Shown here: piece by piece, positions 59,664-64,000 of the stretch
How positions within the stretch are numbered: position 1 is the first letter of the stretch
How the letters are laid out: every line of letters begins with the position of its first letter
Source of the DNA: JAENVT01 sp963720775
GTDB taxonomy: Bacteria; Actinomycetota; Acidimicrobiia; Acidimicrobiales; Ilumatobacteraceae
Length of the DNA stretch: 64,000 nt
Direction: 5' to 3'
Assembly (NCBI GenBank): GCA_963720775.1
Contig: CAVRGR010000003.1
Location: 620,001-684,000, forward strand
Notes under the pieces: model-generated
Seen by the model: the letters and a program-made list of their open reading frames with translations, nothing else
What the model was told of the DNA's origin: nothing
The model's database searches: none
Translations under genes and position numbers: made by a program

Positions 59664-60071
59664 ATGACGACGGATCAAGAAGATTCCAATGGAGCGACGA
59701 GGGTTGCCTACCTGCTGGGTGTTCCCCTGGCCGAGCATGTGGTGCGTCAATGGCCCCAAATGGGGGAGATCGTGCGAACCCGCCAACTGATCGCCGACGT
59801 CGAGGGCAACTTCCCCGAGCTCACCCTCGAGGTCGGAAGGCGCCTACACCTCGGCGATGTCGTGCTGGTCGAGTGGACGTGCAACTACGGCGACGGGCGG
59901 CTCTATCGGAACGTCACCATCGGCGAGCTCGAGGACGGTGAGGTTGTTCGTGTCACCGACTACTGGGGCGAACCGACCGCGACCCCTGCGTGGAGACTGG
60001 GGATGACCGGTCGCCTCGATATGCCGGCGGACGGCATCTGGCCGGCGGCGGCACAGCTCGGTCACTACTGA
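59664..60071 (+). CDS. SnoaL-like / NTF2-fold protein
   Basis: A 135-residue protein with the NTF2-like cone fold. The predicted first helix contains LAEHVVRQWPQMGEIVRTRQ, followed by a central sheet with LTLEVGRRLHLGDVVLVEW and a final strand GEVVRVTDYWGEPTATPAW. Such domains serve as polyketide cyclases, ketosteroid isomerases or unknown enzymes. No catalytic pair is certain. An AGAAGGGTG precedes the start region; ATG 59664 is chosen over GTG 59655. Monocistronic. Confidence 0.75.
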   Translation: MTTDQEDSNGATRVAYLLGVPLAEHVVRQWPQMGEIVRTRQLIADVEGNFPELTLEVGRRLHLGDVVLVEWTCNYGDGRLYRNVTIGELEDGEVVRVTDYWGEPTATPAWRLGMTGRLDMPADGIWPAAAQLGHY

Positions 60072-60280
60072 TCCTCGGTCGCCAACTGTGTCCTCACGAT
60101 CGACGATCTGGGCGCCAGAGATCTCAACCGCCTGCACCTGTGAGCGCACAATGGCGCCCAGATCGGTCGGTGCAGGTACCAGCGTGCGTCTCAGGCGATG
60201 CGCTGTGAGACCGATACGCGCCGTCGGCCCCGGTCTGACGCCCACGCCATCGGGGCGCACTCGGCGCGTAGCCTGGCGCG

Positions 60281-61360
60281 GTGGCAGATTCGAGTCTTCA
60301 CGGTCTTTCGATGGCCGAGTTGCAGCTGTCAACCCGCAATCACGGGATCCTGATCGAGGCGTTGCGCTATGGAGTCACACCGGTGGGCCTCCACTACCTG
60401 CTGACCCACTTCGACATCCCTCCGGTCGACCCGTTGACCTGGCGTCTGCGCGTGGACGGAAACGTCGCCCGCACCGTGTCCCTTTCTCTCGACGATCTGC
60501 GGGCCATGCCGGCGACGACCAGGGTGTTGACCATGGAATGCGCCGGCAACGGCCGGGCGTTCGTCGATCCGCGCCCGGCCAGCCAGCCATGGCTGCTGGA
60601 AGCAGTGGGAACTGGTGAGTGGACGGGTGTCGAGCTGCACCACGTTGTCGCCCTTGCCGACTTGCGCGAGTCGTCGGTCGAGGTCGTGCTCACGGGTGCA
60701 GACCGTGGCGTCGATGGCGGGATCGAGCAGGCGTATCAGCGAAGTCTCACGCTGGAAGAGGCCGCCTCGGCCGGAGTGCTCCTCGCCTACGGATTGAACG
60801 GTGCTCCGCTCCCTCCGCAGCACGGATTCCCACTGCGAGCAGTGGTTCCGGGCTGGTACGGGATGTCGAACGTCAAGTGGTTGTCGTCGATCACAGCTGT
60901 CGACGAACCGTTCACTGGCTACCAGCAAGCGGTCTCCTACAGACTGCGCCAGCACGAGCACGATGTGGGCGAGCCGATCAGGCGCATCTTGCCCCGGTCG
61001 CTGATGGTGCCGCCCGGGATACCCGAGTTCTTGAGTCGCGCTCGCGTGGTCCCTGCGGGCGAATGTCTGATCATGGGGCGAGCGTGGTCGGGGTTTGCTT
61101 CGATCACGTCGGTCGAACTGAGCATCGACGGAGGAGCGACGTGGGGTCCGGCCGAGCTCGACAGCCATCAGGTCGACGAGGCGTCGTGGATCGGCTGGCG
61201 CTACAGCTGGCGAGCAACCCCAGGTGATCACGAGTTGTGCTGCCGAGCCACCGATGCGACGGGTAACACGCAGCCAGACGGGCCGCCGTGGAATCGCGGC
61301 GGGTACACCAACAACGCCATTCAACGTGTGCCCGTGCACGTCAGTGGTGAGGAGATCTAG
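60281..61360 (+). CDS. Sulfite oxidase-family molybdopterin enzyme
   Basis: A 359-residue enzyme. The Mo domain has LTMECAGNGR with C87 as the molybdenum ligand and GADRGVDGGIEQAYQRSL. The C-terminal Mo-co dimerisation domain (Ig fold) covers about 245-355 (ITSVELSIDGGATWGPAELD). No signal peptide is found, so it is cytoplasmic, like plant sulfite oxidase. It oxidises sulfite or reduces related S-oxides. With the SoeABC-like cluster it gives two possible sulfite oxidation routes. GTG start 60281; the stop overlaps the acyl-CoA dehydrogenase stop region (20 bases). Confidence 0.87.
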   Translation: MADSSLHGLSMAELQLSTRNHGILIEALRYGVTPVGLHYLLTHFDIPPVDPLTWRLRVDGNVARTVSLSLDDLRAMPATTRVLTMECAGNGRAFVDPRPASQPWLLEAVGTGEWTGVELHHVVALADLRESSVEVVLTGADRGVDGGIEQAYQRSLTLEEAASAGVLLAYGLNGAPLPPQHGFPLRAVVPGWYGMSNVKWLSSITAVDEPFTGYQQAVSYRLRQHEHDVGEPIRRILPRSLMVPPGIPEFLSRARVVPAGECLIMGRAWSGFASITSVELSIDGGATWGPAELDSHQVDEASWIGWRYSWRATPGDHELCCRATDATGNTQPDGPPWNRGGYTNNAIQRVPVHVSGEEI

Positions 61361-62581
61361 AGCGGAGCAAGTCCTTGGCGATGTGTGTGATCTGCATCTC
61401 GTCGGTGCCGCCGTAGATCTGGAGGGCTTTGGCGTCGCGTGCGAGCTGTTCGACGCCGAACTCGGCCATGTAGCCGTTGCCGCCGAACAGCTGCACGGCT
61501 GCCAGGGCGACCTCGGTGGCAGCGCGGGCCGAGTACAGCTTCATCGCCGAGGCCTCGGCGAGGCTCAGCGGTTGTTTGGCGTTGATCGCTTCGATGTAGC
61601 GGAACACCAGGTTCGACACGTTGAGACGGGCAATCTCCATCATGGCGAGCTTGTCCTGGATGAGTTGGAACTCGCCGATGGGGCGCCCGAACTGCACCCG
61701 CTCGTTGGCGTAGTCGATGCTCAGCGAGAGGCACCGGTCGATGATGCCCAAGGCCATGGCAGCGACGCCGGCCCGTTCGGTGGCAAAGGTGCCCTTGGCG
61801 CCGTCGCGAGCGTCGGTCGTCGTCTCCTCGGTCTCGCCGATCAGGCGGTCGATTCCCGCACGGAGATCGGTGACGAAGATCTCCCCGGTGGGCGACGAGT
61901 GCATGCCCATCTTGCGCAGCGGCCTGGACTGCTCGAGACCAGCCATGCCGCGGTCGAGGACGAACGAGACGATCTTGCGTTCGGCAATCGGGTTGCCTTC
62001 GTCGAGCTTGCAGATGAACACGATGGTGTCGGCGTACGGGCCGTTGGTGATGAACGTCTTGGATCCGTTCAGGATGTAGTCGGCGCCGTCACGGCGGGCG
62101 CTGGACCGCATGGCGCCAAAGGCGTCCGAGCCCGAACCGGGCTCGGTCAGGGCCCATGCCCCAATACGGTCGAGCGTGAGCAGGTCGGGTACCCACCGCT
62201 CGCGCTGGCGCGGCGTGCCCCGGCTGTCGATGGCCGATGCGGTGAGACCGACCGAGACGCCGAGGGCAGTGACCATGCCCGGGCAGTAGCGGGAGAGCTC
62301 GATGAGCAAGATCAGCATCAGCGCCGGGTCGAAGCCAGACGCCGAGATTCTGGCCGGGTCTCGGGCGATGTCGGCAGCCGTGCGACGTCTCGTTCGAGCC
62401 GCTTCTTGAAGCCGTCGCGTGCCATCTCGTCGATGCCGAAAGCTGCGAACAGCTTGCGGAGCACCCCGTACGGAGCGAGCTCACCGTGCTCGAGCTCGTC
62501 GCGCAAGGGAACGATCTCCTTGTCGACGAAGGAGCGGATCGCGTCCCGCAGCATCTTGTGTTCGTCGGTCCAGTCGAGCAT
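61341..62581 (-). CDS. Acyl-CoA dehydrogenase, interrupted by a frameshift
   Basis: ATG 62581 (AAAGGAG) opens LDWTDEHKMLRDAIRSFVD... FKKRLERDVA. The second frame continues ADIARDPARISASGFDPALM, then WALTEPGSGSDAFGA, RKMGMHSSPTGE and QIYGGTDEMQITHI to the stop. One base is missing (or two are extra) near 62378-62383. With it restored the length is 413 residues. All FAD- and substrate-binding segments are present. The usual Glu position before GT is Gly, which is seen in members whose catalytic base lies elsewhere. It catalyses alpha,beta-dehydrogenation of an acyl-CoA. Chain-length preference is unknown. Confidence 0.85.
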
Positions 62582-62644
62582 GGTTCTCCTTTCAGCGGCC
62601 GCCCTGGGGCGGCGCGGCGTCACGATAGAGCGGGCGGCCGAGAG

Positions 62645-63803
62645 TCAGCTCTCGAGCCGGTCGATGACGAGAGCGGCGTTGTAGCCGCCCATGCCGATCG
62701 ACGATTTCAGTGTCGGGCCAGGCGCTCGAGGCGTGACGCCGTCGAGCACTCGGGGGCTGGCGGTGGCGACCAGCGCCGGCGCGGGAATTTCGTCCCGCTC
62801 GTAGGTCAATGCGGCGATGATCGTCTCCAGGGCTCCGCCCGCGCCGAGACCGTGTCCGGTGAGCATCTTGGTCGAGTACATCCTCGTGTGCGCCGGGAAC
62901 AGCGCGTCGGCAACCCCGGCTTCCACGGTGTCGTTGAGGAGCGTGCCGCTGCCATGGGCGTTGATGTAGGCGATGTCACCCGGTTCGACTCCGGCGTCGG
63001 CCATCGCCTGCGACCACGCCGCAGCGACCTGGAGGCCGTCGGGCTTGATGGCAATGGGATGGAAGGCATCGTGGGTGAACCCGGCACCGAGAACTTCGGC
63101 GTAGCCCTCGACATCGCCGCGGCCAGAGACAACCAACGCCGCCGATGCCTCCCCGGCGAGGAAGCCCTGGCTGCCCTCCTGGAACGGACGACACGCCTGC
63201 TCAGGGGTGCCCTCGCTGGCGAGGACCCCGAGCGCCCCCATTCCCCAAGCGTTCTCTGCCGTGACCGACAAGTCGGTGCCGCTGACGATCACGTCGGTGG
63301 CGAATCCACTGATCAGCCATTGCCGAGCCAGGATGACGCCAAGAACGCCTGACGCGCACGCTGCACTGACGTTCATCGATGGACCGTTGAACCCGTGCTC
63401 GGCCATGAACATCGATGGTGCCGTCGACGGCAGGAGCTGGAGGTAGTGGCGTCGCCGCACGTGACCTCCGTGCTTGTAGTAGAGCTCGCGCCATCCCTGC
63501 ACCTCTCCGAGCGACGTACACAGGATCAACCCCACCCGCGCCCCAGGTTGCCAGCCCCGAGCTCGTGGCGTCGGCCACCGCCTCACGGCCGGAGCCGTAG
63601 AACGCCCGACCGAACAAGGTGACCGAATCCTCCTCGTGCCCTCCGTCAGGCACAGTCGCTGCGAGACCGACGAAGTCCCCGAACACGACCGGCTGTCCCG
63701 CGGACTTGCCGGAGAGCAGTCCGTTCCACAGGGGTTGCACGCCCCATCCGTACCCCGAGACCGCTCCAAGCCCGACGATGCCAACCACCTGCGTCACGTT
63801 CAT
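62645..63803 (-). CDS. Beta-ketoacyl synthase, interrupted by a one-base frameshift
   Basis: ATG 63803 (AAGGGAGGGTG) opens NVTQVVGIVGLGAVSGYGWG, which runs to the segment SGREAVADATSSG. Removing one G from the run at 63555-63558 continues with WQPGARVGLILCTSLGEVQG and the whole synthase core: active Cys in VSAACASGVLG, His in NAHGSGTLLND and TGHGLGAGGALE. Restored length is 385 residues. It is a condensing enzyme of fatty-acid or polyketide type; the first residues and the second His motif resemble FabF-like stand-alone synthases. It precedes the acyl-CoA dehydrogenase by 63 bases, which suggests lipid or secondary-metabolite synthesis. Substrate is not certain. Confidence 0.83.
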
Positions 63804-64000
63804 GGCACACCCTCCCTTCGAACTCTCTTGTCGACGCTGCTCGCGATCGGTCGCAAGCGTTTGAGGCTGCCAGTCCCTCGGGACCGGATCGAGGCAAACG
63901 ACCTCGCAACCTCCGGTCAGTCTCGGGCAGCGCGCCGCTCGCGCACAAGGGTCGAACATCCCGTTCCCCTGCTCCGATCGCGAGCGTCCCAAACTACGTT
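63804..64000. other. Upstream end of the window
   Basis: About 200 bases upstream of the ketosynthase. I see no supportable gene. An open frame on the minus strand reads into the window edge without a recognisable domain. It probably holds the promoter or the end of an adjacent gene outside the window. Confidence 0.4.

Noticed and set aside
1..64000. CRISPR arrays, tRNA or rRNA genes, insertion sequences, phage genes
   Set aside because: I found no direct-repeat arrays with unique spacers, no cloverleaf patterns, no transposase or integrase motifs and no terminal inverted repeats. This was by reading, not by a search program.

Overview
The window is about 64 kb of high-GC, densely coding, mostly operon-organised DNA. 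GTG starts and 1-4 base start/stop overlaps are common. The gene content (a TIGR03086-type metal-binding protein, PRC-barrel and universal stress proteins, ATP-type PEP carboxykinase, ECF sigma/zinc-finger anti-sigma pairs, a DUF427 protein) suggests a free-living actinobacterium, perhaps a member of the Acidimicrobiia. That placement is inference. I saw no rRNA, tRNA, CRISPR array, phage or insertion sequence.

Layout. 1-9 kb: a truncated GntR regulator, then a sulfur-oxidation block. It holds a persulfide dioxygenase-rhodanese fusion, a fused Fe-S/NrfD membrane subunit, a large molybdopterin catalytic subunit without a Tat signal (best read as a cytoplasmic SoeABC-type sulfite dehydrogenase), its TorD-like chaperone, a DUF1634/TSUP exporter pair and a 48-codon remnant that looks like a sulfide:quinone reductase. 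9-31 kb: a stress, hypoxia and energy-conservation region. It holds a 1-Cys peroxiredoxin, an alcohol dehydrogenase, a PRC-barrel protein, a slipin, two APC permeases, a plasma-membrane-type P-type H+-ATPase, a PfkB kinase, PEP carboxykinase, an arginine deiminase operon (arcD-arcA-arcB), a universal stress protein, a ROK glucokinase and two carbohydrate hydrolases, with several decayed fragments between them. 32-43 kb: an ArsR operon with an evident operator, MarR-ClC, ECF sigma/anti-sigma, a two-component system, and a TetR - haloalkane dehalogenase - selenoprotein operon. 43-50 kb: a head-to-tail operon of a membrane molybdenum oxidoreductase, MTA phosphorylase and glycosyl/nucleotide-sugar enzymes. 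50-64 kb: lipoproteins, a second ECF pair, MOSC and DUF427 proteins, an HD-LuxR regulator, a sulfite oxidase-type enzyme, an acyl-CoA dehydrogenase and a ketosynthase.

Most notable observations. (1) A selenoprotein of the glycine/betaine/proline reductase selenoprotein B (GrdB/PrdB-like) family has an in-frame UGA in a UxxC motif, followed at SECIS distance by a hairpin with a GU-containing loop. It sits in an operon with a haloalkane dehalogenase. (2) A repeated structured leader (three copies within 3.1 kb, with G-U and bulge variation in the stem) lies just upstream of start codons. It shares a GCCTGGTTCGGGC-like box with a second, hairpin-containing leader present before the H+-ATPase region and arcD. 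(3) At least six gene fragments (SQR, antiporter, USP, pgm, SDR, disulfide reductase, possibly MOSC) record deletion-driven gene loss. (4) Five otherwise intact genes each carry one single-base frameshift, which may be consensus errors or recent mutations.

Functional picture (inference): the cell oxidises sulfane sulfur and sulfite to sulfate, and survives oxygen or energy limitation by arginine fermentation, proton pumping, glycogen turnover and gluconeogenic PEP synthesis. The recurring leader elements may coordinate that survival programme.
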